Shown here: piece by piece, positions 1 through 6,412 of the stretch
How the letters are laid out: the number at the start of each line of letters is the position of its first letter
How positions within the stretch are numbered: position 1 is the stretch's first letter
NCBI GenBank assembly: GCA_024235175.1
Contig: JACKMX010000013.1
Span: forward strand, 1-8,801
DNA from: Chromatiaceae bacterium
GTDB lineage: Bacteria > Pseudomonadota > Gammaproteobacteria > Chromatiales > Chromatiaceae
DNA: 8,801 nucleotides
Direction: 5' to 3'
Program-made: the position numbers and the translations under genes
Notes under the pieces: generated by a model
Databases searched by the model: none
Told to the model about the DNA's origin: nothing
Seen by the model: the letters and a program-made list of their open reading frames with translations, nothing else

Positions 1-471
1 TGGTTCGCCGATAATTCCTACCACTACCTTTTCGAGGTGACGCGGTTTGTGGATTTCATCCAATGGGTATCACTGCCTCCGCGGAAGTATGAGCAGGGCG
101 TCAGGGCGACGCTGCATATGGTCTATAAACCCCTGGCAGAGTACGTACTGGCCATGATGCAGGTGACCCAGGTGTTCTCAGTGCGTCTTGCCATTTTGAC
201 CCTGGCGATGCCGATATTTTTACTGTTTAGTCTGGTCGCGCTCGTCGATGGATTGGTACAACGCGATCTACGTCGATGGGGTGGAGGTCGAGAGAGTTCC
301 TTTGTCTATCACTATGCGAAGAAGGCAGCACTACCCCTGGTTGTCCTGACCTGGGTGACCTATCTCGCCTTGCCGTTCAGTCTGCATCCGACCTTCGTCA
401 TCTTGCCGTTTGCAACCTTGTTCGCGTTGACGGTGGCGGTCACAGCGAGCACATTCAAGAAATACTTGTGA
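1..471 (+). CDS. ICE conjugation-module membrane protein, TIGR03747 (DUF4400-like) family, C-terminal part
   Basis: The reading frame is open from base 1, so the start lies outside the window and 156 codons are visible. The protein is an inner-membrane component conserved in the type IV secretion and mating-pair module of PFGI-1/ICEclc-type ICEs; its exact role is not established. Visible hydrophobic segments are at about residues 61-83, 111-127 and 130-147. Between the first two is a polar loop with the motif GGGRESSFVYHYAKK, and the protein ends in TFKKYL; both match my memory of this family. A GTG at base 37 could pass for a start, but the in-frame codons before it read like ordinary protein (WFADNSYHYLFE), so I treat it as internal. 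The gene ends just before cargo of a different character, marking the left edge of the insertion hotspot. Confidence 0.88.
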   Translation, partial: WFADNSYHYLFEVTRFVDFIQWVSLPPRKYEQGVRATLHMVYKPLAEYVLAMMQVTQVFSVRLAILTLAMPIFLLFSLVALVDGLVQRDLRRWGGGRESSFVYHYAKKAALPLVVLTWVTYLALPFSLHPTFVILPFATLFALTVAVTASTFKKYL

Positions 472-544
472 TGACAGCATGTAGCCGTTTGGCCGGAACC
501 CGAATCCAATGGTGCTCGTAGGCAGTCATATCCAAGATTATATA

Positions 545-570
545 AGAAAAAACGATGGTTCTACCCATGT
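545..570 (-). terminator. Weak candidate terminator after the PIN gene
   Basis: Read on the minus strand, a short ATGG/CCAT hairpin (568-565 with 558-555) is followed by CG and six T (552-547), a few bases past the PIN stop codon. The stem is only four to five pairs, so this is weak. Nothing else stands out in the 104-bp convergent gap 472-575, which separates the ICE backbone gene from the cargo. Confidence 0.25.
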
Positions 571-575
571 TCCCG

Positions 576-1085
576 TCAGAGAAACTTCGCCAGCCTTCGA
601 AGACGCCGCATGATTTCGTTTCTGGGAAGAAAGACAAGATCATCATCGTGGAAAAGTAGCAGGGCGTCATAGAGCCGGGGCAGTGGGACGATATCATGCT
701 TCTCTAGTTCATCTGTAATCCACAGTACACCACGAACTTCTACTCCATTGCCGCTTGATATGTCTCGAAGCGGCCCGTCTCCTGTTAGCAGGATGCTGTC
801 TTCAATGTCTTCGGCAAGAGCCAACGCGAAACAGTCATTCAATTTCAGCCGATTGTGTTCGTTGAAATATCGTTGTGCTCTTGTAACCGAAGCGCCCGGC
901 AATTCGCGGACCTCCAGTCCATGCCGTCGCAGAGAAATCTTTTCGTCATCACTGATGCATAGCCACTCATCTTCGAACAGAACGTCGGGCATTACGAACG
1001 AATAGGGCAGACGCAGGAAATCCTCCAGGAGGAATGCCTTTCTAAGATCGATCATACATGATGTATCACTGACGACTATCCGCAT
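576..1085 (-). CDS. PIN-domain protein (probable metal-dependent ribonuclease), partner of the HTH-peptidase
   Basis: This 169-residue protein has the layout of a PIN-like nuclease, a Mg2+-dependent RNase fold common among toxins. The N-terminus is a hydrophobic strand ending in VVSDTS with Asp7. Further acidic residues sit at the expected places: Glu38 (PDVLFEDE), Asp84 (KLNDCFALALA) and Asp103 (LLTGDGPLRD). The last 40 residues (LPRLYDALLLFHDDDLVFLP, then a basic tail) are an extension past the core. Its start overlaps the end of the upstream XRE-peptidase gene by 20 nt, and GAGAG at 1088-1092 could serve as a weak ribosome site, so translation is probably coupled. Pairs of COG2856-type regulator-peptidase with a PIN protein have been noted in toxin-antitoxin surveys, so the likely reading is toxin, with the upstream protein as antitoxin or sensor. 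The PIN call is good; the toxin role is inference. Confidence 0.82.
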   Translation of the reverse strand: MRIVVSDTSCMIDLRKAFLLEDFLRLPYSFVMPDVLFEDEWLCISDDEKISLRRHGLEVRELPGASVTRAQRYFNEHNRLKLNDCFALALAEDIEDSILLTGDGPLRDISSGNGVEVRGVLWITDELEKHDIVPLPRLYDALLLFHDDDLVFLPRNEIMRRLRRLAKFL

Positions 1086-2160
1086 TGCTCTCAGCGGGCC
1101 CCTTTAATCCTTCTTCGATTACTGATGCGGGCTGCTGTAGCAATTCGGTTGCTTTGCCCAATGAAATAAGTCCTTCCGCCAAAGCCCGGTAGCAAAGCCT
1201 TTCAAAACGCCTAGGAAGTTCAAATTCTCCCTCACTGCCGGGCCCTTCCATTGGCACGGGTTCGGTTTTTCTCCACTTTCTAGCGAACGTCTGAAAAGCA
1301 TACGCAAGAGTAGAACTGTCGATGACGCCGATTTGCTTCAAGCGTACAAGCAATGCAGCGGCGCTCACACGATACATGCGTTTTAGTTGAATGAGTTCGT
1401 TGTAACCAAGCGCATTGCGATGTCGTCCGATTTCTCTGACAAGATGCTCCTGCGGAATGAGAAAAGCTCCGGCAAATACGTTCGACGCTTTCTCGTGATC
1501 CACAGGCGATATTTCGTCAAGCAGTCGATGGGCCAACTCATGTGCAAGCGTGAGTCTGCGTCGTTCAAGCGAAATATCCTGATTGACGATAATGACCGGG
1601 ATCTTCTTTTTGTGCCGTGGTCGGCGAACAAGGCACGTCAAGCCGGAAACCTTGTCCGGTAGGGGGATCACAAGCACTTTAATACCCTGATCCTCCAGCA
1701 GGGCAGTCATGTTGGGGATAGGGTCCAGCCCCAGTTTCCATTCTTTGCGCAAGTCTTCGGAGAGCGTTTCACCGTCATCCTCCACGTCGAGACGGCGATT
1801 TCCGCATTGGGGCTCCTTCCATGCGCCGCTGTCGACATCCAGGATTTCCTCGACTGCAAGGTATCTTTGCAAGCGGTCGATGACGGTTGCCTCGACTTTT
1901 GCGCGATCTCCCGCACTCGTTCCAGAAAGCTTGCGAAACTCGACAGCTTCAAGTTCCTCAACCTGATCACTAAGCAGGTATTCGATTGATACATCCAGAA
2001 GCTTCGTCAGGCGCAGCAAAACACCCGAACTCGGCATCATTTCGCCGCGCTCGTATTTTCCGATCGCTTGCGCTGAGACCTCTTTCTCTAGTGCCTCTGC
2101 CAGGTCTCGCAAGGAGTATCCGGCCTTCTTTCTAGCGAGCTTTAAACGATCTCCAAACAT
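1066..2160 (-). CDS. XRE-family HTH regulator fused to ImmA/IrrE-type zinc metallopeptidase (COG2856-like)
   Basis: This 364-residue protein starts with an XRE helix-turn-helix (residues about 4-65: LKLARKKAGYSLRDLAEAL, then SAQAIGKYERGEMMPSSGVL). A linker follows, then an ImmA/IrrE peptidase domain (about 140-280) with the zinc motif HELAH at His207, Glu208 and His211. Downstream, DHEKASNVFAGAFLIP supplies the usual third ligand, probably Glu223. The C-terminal segment (FERLCYRALAEGLISLGKATELL, about 319-341) matches the helical tail of COG2856 proteins. Family members bind DNA and cleave a repressor, or are themselves cleaved, after DNA damage or phage signals (ImmA of ICEBs1, IrrE/DdrO, CapP/CapH of CBASS). 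Here sensor and DNA-binding parts are one chain. The minus-strand start has AAGGGA seven bases upstream, and its promoter carries an inverted repeat, suggesting autoregulation. It is co-transcribed with the PIN gene and divergent from the ubiquitin-like operon, which it may also control (inference). Confidence 0.94.
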   Translation of the reverse strand: MFGDRLKLARKKAGYSLRDLAEALEKEVSAQAIGKYERGEMMPSSGVLLRLTKLLDVSIEYLLSDQVEELEAVEFRKLSGTSAGDRAKVEATVIDRLQRYLAVEEILDVDSGAWKEPQCGNRRLDVEDDGETLSEDLRKEWKLGLDPIPNMTALLEDQGIKVLVIPLPDKVSGLTCLVRRPRHKKKIPVIIVNQDISLERRRLTLAHELAHRLLDEISPVDHEKASNVFAGAFLIPQEHLVREIGRHRNALGYNELIQLKRMYRVSAAALLVRLKQIGVIDSSTLAYAFQTFARKWRKTEPVPMEGPGSEGEFELPRRFERLCYRALAEGLISLGKATELLQQPASVIEEGLKGPAESNADSRQ

Positions 2161-2173
2161 TTTATCCCTTGAA

Positions 2174-2211
2174 GGTTTACAAAAATAAATTTATAGGATA
2201 AATTGTAAACC
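2174..2211. promoter_or_regulatory. Probable operator: 9-bp perfect inverted repeat
   Basis: GGTTTACAA at 2174-2182 is matched by its exact reverse complement TTGTAAACC at 2203-2211, with a 20-bp A+T-rich spacer. A second inverted pair is interleaved: TTTATCC (2161-2167, next to the start codon) and GGATAAA (2196-2202). The arms flank the predicted transcription start of the divergent HTH gene and one covers its -10 box. That layout suits an XRE repressor binding as two dimers or as a looped pair. Which protein binds is inferred only from adjacency. Confidence 0.6.
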
Positions 2212-2231
2212 ATAAAATCTAGTTGTGTCAA
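2202..2231 (-). promoter_or_regulatory. Sigma70-like promoter of the XRE-peptidase/PIN unit
   Basis: Read on the minus strand, TTGACA (2231-2226) is a perfect -35 hexamer. After an 18-nt spacer comes TACAAT (2207-2202), a five-of-six match to the -10 consensus. Transcription would begin near 2195, giving a leader of about 35 nt before the ATG at 2160. The -10 box overlaps one arm of an inverted repeat, so a protein bound there would block RNA polymerase. Confidence 0.65.
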
Positions 2232-2255
2232 CATATTTGAGCGCTTCATATCTTA

Positions 2256-2281
2256 AATGTGTTAGCGAAATCAATGTGTTA
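2256..2281 (+). repeat. Short direct repeat upstream of the rightward operon
   Basis: AATGTGTTA occurs at 2256-2264 and again at 2273-2281, 17 bp apart, in the leader of the DUF2188 gene. GTTAGC also recurs at 2261-2266 and 2291-2296. No convincing plus-strand sigma70 pair was found in 2212-2317, so these repeats could belong to an activator-dependent promoter or be chance in A+T-rich DNA. Confidence 0.3.
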
Positions 2282-2317
2282 CGGTGTTTCGTTAGCATTA
2301 CTTTGCAGGAGAAAGAG

Positions 2318-2542
2318 ATGGACAACTACCACATCACTAAAGACGGCGACAAATGGAAGCTCACCAAAGAGGGGAATCGCCGTGCCTCAAAGACCGCTGA
2401 TACCAAGCAGGAGATTATGAGGGATACGCGTGAGTATATGGCGGACAAGACCGGGTCCGTGAAGATTCATAAAGAGGACGGGCGGTTCCAGGAAGAGCGG
2501 ACGTATCACAGAAAGGACGACCCTCGCAAAACGCCCGGATGA
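2318..2542 (+). CDS. Small DUF2188 protein
   Basis: The frame is open from 2225, but the ATG at 2318 is the supported start: AGGAG at 2307-2311 lies six bases upstream, and the family's typical beginning follows at once. The 74-residue product reads YHITKDGDKWKLTKEGNRRA, then SKTADTKQEIMRDTREYM, then a SVKIHKEDGRFQEERTY strand. That is the DUF2188 pattern: a W-x-(L/V) strand, an RASKT-like turn, one helix and an IH-x-x-DG-x-I/F-x-E-x-x-Y ending. These proteins are small, soluble and frequent on mobile elements; their function is unknown to me. It is the first gene of the rightward group and lies 54 bp before the next start, so co-transcription is likely. Whether it takes part in the ubiquitin-like system or is a passenger cannot be told from sequence. 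Confidence 0.85.
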   Translation: MDNYHITKDGDKWKLTKEGNRRASKTADTKQEIMRDTREYMADKTGSVKIHKEDGRFQEERTYHRKDDPRKTPG

Positions 2543-2596
2543 TCGAGTAGATCGGCCAGGTGCGGAAACGCCAGCGTCCATGAACGCAAGGACAGA

Positions 2597-3778
2597 ATGA
2601 TGGCTTCGGCAGTAAACAGACTCATCAAGAACTTGCCAGAGAAATCCCTGAAAACCTATTTCTCGGGGGTTCATTCCGGCATTGCCGAAAAGATTGACTG
2701 GGATGCGGGCGAACGGGAGATACGAAAGGCGCTGCTGGAGATCTCCTCGACGATATCCGGCGACTCTCTGGCTGTGCTCAGTTCGGATGCAGAAAGGATC
2801 GATGCGCTTACGGATGAACTGGGACAAAGCATACTGAAACACTTTGTCAAAGATGACGAGCTGGATGACTATTATCAACTGGCGAATGAACACGATCGCG
2901 TGCTCTGGATGTTTCTGAAAGACAACAGTCGGTTCACTGAGGTTGAAGACTGCTGGTACGTCGATACAAAAAGACAGGGCCAAATGTGGGAAGCATTTAT
3001 CGGTCCCGGAAATATCCAAATTGCGGCAGGCGAGACTCAGCAGTCAACGTTTGAAGAAAAGTTGAAAGAGCTGTTTCGGTCGGCTGGAAGAATGAAGGTC
3101 GAGATTTGCGAACGGACCCGTTCCGACGCTGATGAGAACGAAATAGATATCATCCAAATCATAGTCTATCGGGAAGACCTGCCCAGTACGCAGCTCGCTT
3201 TTGAAGAGGAAAACCTCGTTTCCCGGATTGTCAGACCGGTAAAGGAGGTTGCTCTTACATACGAACCGACCACCGGCCAAATCGAAATCATTGCCGAAGG
3301 GAAGGAGCATCGAAAATCCATCGCCATAGTGTTTTCCGAAACGCTGCTCCAGTCCCCGATAGACGGTGAGAATATCCCTCTTAAGCAATATGACATACAA
3401 AGACTCCTGAACCCGGTTGTTCTCTCTTTCGATCCGGAGGATGGCATTGAATCTGTCAGGGTGACGATGCTCAAGGTCGCTCGCCCGAACAGCAACAACA
3501 CCGTCACACTTGATGTTGCGACAAAGGAAGAACGCAGAATCTATGATATATCGAAGGAATACTTTGGCGACAACGATCCACTCAAAACGGGATTCAGGCT
3601 CAAGCAGGTTCGCATCAGTATCAAGTTCGTACCAGATCACGAAAGCCGGAGAGGAAAAGTTCTGCATGTCACGATACGCGAGCCAAACGGTTGCGACCTG
3701 AAAAGCAAATCTCAGAAAGAAAAGCTCATCGGTGAGAAATACCTTGAGCGCTGGGAGCTCGTCGAGACAGTGCAATGA
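2597..3778 (+). CDS. Unrecognised 393-residue soluble protein upstream of the ubiquitin-like cassette
   Basis: I do not recognise this family. The product is soluble, charged and without signal peptide or membrane segment. Residues 1-115 look mostly helical (LEISSTISGDSLAVLSS, then a DDELDDYYQLANEHDRVLW segment). From about 180 on it alternates strands and turns (IDIIQIIVYR, VKEVALTYEP, QIEIIAEG, SIAIVFSETL, VRVTMLKVA, LKQVRISIKFVP, KVLHVTIRE), suggesting a beta-rich fold of one or two domains. No nuclease, ATPase, protease or zinc motif is visible. AAGGA at 2588-2592 fits the ATG at 2600 slightly better than that at 2597; the difference is one Met. Its stop overlaps the next start by 4 nt (ATGA), so the two are translationally coupled and probably interact. 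It could be an effector, target or adaptor of the downstream conjugation enzymes (inference from position only). Confidence 0.88.
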   Translation: MMASAVNRLIKNLPEKSLKTYFSGVHSGIAEKIDWDAGEREIRKALLEISSTISGDSLAVLSSDAERIDALTDELGQSILKHFVKDDELDDYYQLANEHDRVLWMFLKDNSRFTEVEDCWYVDTKRQGQMWEAFIGPGNIQIAAGETQQSTFEEKLKELFRSAGRMKVEICERTRSDADENEIDIIQIIVYREDLPSTQLAFEEENLVSRIVRPVKEVALTYEPTTGQIEIIAEGKEHRKSIAIVFSETLLQSPIDGENIPLKQYDIQRLLNPVVLSFDPEDGIESVRVTMLKVARPNSNNTVTLDVATKEERRIYDISKEYFGDNDPLKTGFRLKQVRISIKFVPDHESRRGKVLHVTIREPNGCDLKSKSQKEKLIGEKYLERWELVETVQ

Positions 3779-4692
3779 CCGCAGGTCTCAGAAAGCCGAT
3801 CGTCGAAGACCTGCTAAAAATCGGCTCGAACCGGGAAGCGTCGATCCTGAAGAAAGTCGCCAAAGACGTTTTTAGTGATAATTTCGACGGTCTATGTGAC
3901 TGCGGTGCCCTAGTTTACTTCAAGAGCTTAATGGATATCGCTTTCGTCGATGGCGATTCAGAGGTCACGGCCGAGGTCGTGCGCCGGGATGGAAAATACA
4001 TGTACTTCTCTCCGGCGGACGGTTGGGTGGGCGTATTGGAGGAGGACATCGCCCTCTACAAGGTCAATTTTGGATGGTTTGTCAGGCAAGTCATGAATGC
4101 CCTGGAAATCCCGGACCGATGTGAGGCGAAGGTCATTCTGGAGGATCAAATCTGGGTCTTAGGGCGGCACAGGATTGAAAAGCAAAACACACCAATCGTG
4201 ATTACGAGAAATACGATCGTCCCGGCCGTTTTTGACGCGCTGCACGACTATCTCGACAACCACCATAAATCGCGCGACCCGGCACTTGTCCTGGCACTTG
4301 ATCGACATTTACCGGCACACCTTGTCTTGTCCGGCCAGAACGTACTGGTGAGGCTTGAAGAAGCGATGGTGATCGAGAGCGCGGACTTCGAAATTAATAC
4401 GCGAATGCTGGCCGGAAGAATGGGTGGCAGCGTAGATCAGGACGGATTTGGGACAGGGTATAGAAACCTAGTCTGCAACGGCACCAGATATGATTTTACG
4501 AAGAAGCAAGCCGAGGCCATCGAATATATGCACAATGCTGGCGGCCCCCGGCATCAGGACGAAATACTCGCCGAAATAAATTCATCGCAAAACAAATTGC
4601 TTCAGGTATTCAGAAGCAAAGGAAAAAGCCATCCAGCTTGGGGAGAGATTATTAAGAACGACGGAAAGGGGAATTATTGGCTGGAACTATAG
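3775..4692 (+). CDS. Unrecognised 305-residue protein with probable C-terminal winged helix
   Basis: The start ATG overlaps the preceding stop in an ATGA junction. The first 210 residues match no family I know. They are mixed helix and strand, with CDCG at 41-44, a W-rich stretch (DGWVGVLEE, NFGWFVRQV) and HHKSRDPALVLALDRHLPAH at 163-182. Residues about 238-305 look like a winged helix: YDFTKKQAEAIEYMH (helix 1), HQDEILAEINSS (helix 2), KLLQVFRSKGKSHPAWGEII (recognition helix) and a GKGNYWLEL wing. Similar endings (F-T-x-x-Q, then HPAWG-x-x-I, then G-x-Y-x-L) recur in bacterial proteins of unknown function, so a DNA-binding or protein-docking role is plausible. It may sense DNA for the system or regulate it. 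Coupling to the 393-residue gene suggests a functional pair; a link to the cassette 143 bp downstream is probable but not shown. Confidence 0.87.
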   Translation: MTAGLRKPIVEDLLKIGSNREASILKKVAKDVFSDNFDGLCDCGALVYFKSLMDIAFVDGDSEVTAEVVRRDGKYMYFSPADGWVGVLEEDIALYKVNFGWFVRQVMNALEIPDRCEAKVILEDQIWVLGRHRIEKQNTPIVITRNTIVPAVFDALHDYLDNHHKSRDPALVLALDRHLPAHLVLSGQNVLVRLEEAMVIESADFEINTRMLAGRMGGSVDQDGFGTGYRNLVCNGTRYDFTKKQAEAIEYMHNAGGPRHQDEILAEINSSQNKLLQVFRSKGKSHPAWGEIIKNDGKGNYWLEL

Positions 4693-4835
4693 AGTCAGTA
4701 GCTTCCTCATTGTTAATTGGCGTTACGTATGTAAATTCACACCGGATTTCACACCCCTACAGCACCGATTCACACACCCCTCAATCGCCATACTGGACTC
4801 CGAAATGTTCATTAACCAATTTTGGAGATTCAGCT
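4693..4835 (+). promoter_or_regulatory. 143-bp gap with three TTCACAC repeats
   Basis: This is the only sizeable gap in the rightward gene set. It holds three related units: ATTCACACC (4735-4743), ATTTCACACCCCT (4746-4758) and ATTCACACACCCCT (4768-4781). Their TTCACAC cores begin at 4736, 4748 and 4769, spaced by 12 and 21 bp. A partly palindromic TTACGTATGTAA lies just upstream (4723-4734). No hairpin with a T run and no good sigma70 promoter was found. The repeats may be protein-binding sites for an internal promoter, or the leader may set the stoichiometry of the ubiquitin-like protein. GGAG at 4824-4827 is the ribosome site of the next gene. Confidence 0.35.
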
Positions 4836-5879
4836 ATGAATACCGATGTTTTGTACAAAATCAGAATCGATGGTAGTGTCTTCGAGAGTGACAGAGCTTC
4901 CCTGTCCGGGGAGGAGCTGTTAGCACTCGCTGGAAAAGAGCCCATCGTGGATCACGTTATATATCTTCTGTTGGAAGATGGGGACATGGAGAGCATCAGG
5001 CCGAACGAGGCAGTTGACCTGGAACGCTCCGGCGTTGAGAAATTCCGTACTTTCAGGGCAGACGTCATCTATCGGCTGGAGATCGATGGTAAGACGCGGG
5101 AATGGGGCTCAGATTTCATAACCGGTCATGCCCTCAAGAAACTCTCCGGGACCGATGTCCCGCACGAAGTGGGTATCTGGCAGAAGACCAAGGATGGAGA
5201 CGACAAGTCCATCGGCGATCGTGACATTGTTGACCTGTCGTGTGAAGGGATAGAGCGGTTCAGGTTCGGCTCCATGTACTCCATCTGCATTGAAGGCACG
5301 GTTTACGAGTGGCAGACGAAGACCATCACGACCGAGGAGATAATCCAGCTTGGCGGGTGGGATGCCAGCCAGGGGGCAGTTGAGGTCGACAAAGACCAGA
5401 ACGAAAAGCAACTGTCGTCGGGCGAGATCATCAAGCTCAAACCCGGGCATAACTACTGCAAGAAGCAGCGCTTTAAACGGGGGTTCGATAAGAACTCCCG
5501 TATAGGCAAAGAACTGCTGCTCCTGCGGCGGAATTTTCCGGTTGTTGAGTACAAAGAGGTCAGAAACCTTCACTGGTTCAAGATTGACCGATACCAACTA
5601 CCTTCTCCTCTGAGCCCGGAAGTGGTCTCGGTTGTCTTCAGCGTGACTGTCGGGCATCCGGTCCCGAAACCCTACGGCTTCTATGTGCCTTCGGGCATCA
5701 AGCACGGCAACAAGGTGTTGTCTCTCAATAATCCGCAGCATCAGCCGCCCTTCGGCGGCAACTGGCGCTTTGTATCGTGGGATGCCGAGGACTGGAAGCC
5801 TGGCGCCGATGTTACGCGTGGCGACAATTTGTGGGGCTGGGCGAGAAGTTTTCGTCAGCGGCTTCTGGAGGGTGAGTAA
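4836..5879 (+). CDS. Triple ubiquitin-like (multiubiquitin) repeat protein fused to a C-terminal prokaryotic E2-like (Prok-E2_E) domain
   Basis: The frame is open further upstream, but the ATG at 4836 has GGAG eight bases before it and starts the first recognisable domain; the product is 347 residues. Three beta-grasp repeats of about 70 residues follow one another. They start at Tyr7 (YKIRIDGSVFE), Tyr79 (YRLEIDGKTREW) and Tyr148 (YSICIEGTVYEW), each with an L-x-x-L/G-G helix and an end near IRPNEAVDL, IGDRDIVDL or LSSGEIIKL. This is the pattern of the multiubiquitin domain. Residues about 222-347 match a divergent E2 (E2_E type): LPSPLSPEVVSVVF, PYGFYVPSGI, then NWRFVSWDAEDWKPGADV and a terminal helix. 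No Cys occurs after Cys208, so the E2 part has no thioester cysteine. No repeat ends in Gly-Gly; the chain ends RLLEGE. It likely supplies modifier and E2 in one chain for the neighbouring E1 and JAB enzymes. The stop overlaps the JAB start (TAATG). Confidence 0.85.
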   Translation: MNTDVLYKIRIDGSVFESDRASLSGEELLALAGKEPIVDHVIYLLLEDGDMESIRPNEAVDLERSGVEKFRTFRADVIYRLEIDGKTREWGSDFITGHALKKLSGTDVPHEVGIWQKTKDGDDKSIGDRDIVDLSCEGIERFRFGSMYSICIEGTVYEWQTKTITTEEIIQLGGWDASQGAVEVDKDQNEKQLSSGEIIKLKPGHNYCKKQRFKRGFDKNSRIGKELLLLRRNFPVVEYKEVRNLHWFKIDRYQLPSPLSPEVVSVVFSVTVGHPVPKPYGFYVPSGIKHGNKVLSLNNPQHQPPFGGNWRFVSWDAEDWKPGADVTRGDNLWGWARSFRQRLLEGE

Positions 5880-6412
5880 TGCAGTACTTTATTGACGTTA
5901 CCAGACCTCAGAAGGCCAAGATCTGGACTCATCTATCGCCGAAAGGGGTGATTACGGAATCCGCCGCGTTCATCTTCGCCAGCGTTCATGAGTCTGCTCA
6001 CGCGGTAGTCCTCACGGCGCAGGATTTCATGCTTGTCGGGGAGGACGGATTCAGGGCGCAGTACGACGACTACATCGAGTTGTCTGATGAAGCCAGGATT
6101 TCGATTATCAAGAAGGCTCATCAGACAAATACCGCGCTGATCGAGCTGCACTCGCATCCCTTTAATAGCCCCTGGGCCCCGGCGTTTTCGATCGCGGACA
6201 TGAATGGCTTCGGAGAAACGGTGCCCCATATGTGGTGGCGGCTACCCGGCAGGCCGTATGCGGCGATCGTCGTGGCTCCGAACGGATTTGACTCGCTGGT
6301 CTGGCAAGAAAGCCCTCATACCCCAGAGTCCCTGACGGCGCTGCGAGTGGATGGAAAGACGCTATTGCCAACCGGTATGACGTTAGGAGGTCATCATGTC
6401 AGTCAGATGTGA
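5879..6412 (+). CDS. JAB/JAMM-family zinc metallopeptidase (deubiquitinase-like)
   Basis: This 177-residue protein carries the JAMM metal site: Glu27 (TESAAFIF), His91 and His93 (ELHSHP), and Ser104 with Asp107 (FSIADMNGF). Family members bind zinc and cut isopeptide or peptide bonds at the end of ubiquitin-like domains. In bacterial Ub-like operons they process the modifier before conjugation or remove it afterwards. The spacing between the second His and Ser is ten residues, three more than in the classical H-x-H-x7-S-x2-D motif. The start overlaps the stop of the Ubl-E2 gene by one base, so it is coupled to its presumed substrate, with GGTGAG just upstream as ribosome site. The C-terminal 50 residues (GRPYAAIVVAPNGFDSLVW) complete the fold. 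With no glycine-glycine ends visible in the repeats, the cleavage site is unclear; trimming of the EGE tail or release of a conjugate are both possible (inference). Confidence 0.9.
   Translation: MQYFIDVTRPQKAKIWTHLSPKGVITESAAFIFASVHESAHAVVLTAQDFMLVGEDGFRAQYDDYIELSDEARISIIKKAHQTNTALIELHSHPFNSPWAPAFSIADMNGFGETVPHMWWRLPGRPYAAIVVAPNGFDSLVWQESPHTPESLTALRVDGKTLLPTGMTLGGHHVSQM

Noticed and set aside
2225..2317. Upstream extension of the DUF2188 frame
   Set aside because: The domain begins at the ATG at 2318 with AGGAG in place; the extra 31 residues come from the A+T-rich regulatory region.
2387..3019. Long minus-strand frame (210 codons), and a similar one at 3044-3775
   Set aside because: Both are antisense shadows of the DUF2188 and 393-codon genes, without ribosome sites or recognisable domains.
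4677..4835. Upstream extension of the Ubl-E2 frame from a TTG at 4677
   Set aside because: The extension overlaps the preceding gene's end, has no ribosome site, encodes low-complexity His/Ser/Pro-rich sequence from the CACAC repeats, and the ATG at 4836 has a good GGAG and begins the first domain.
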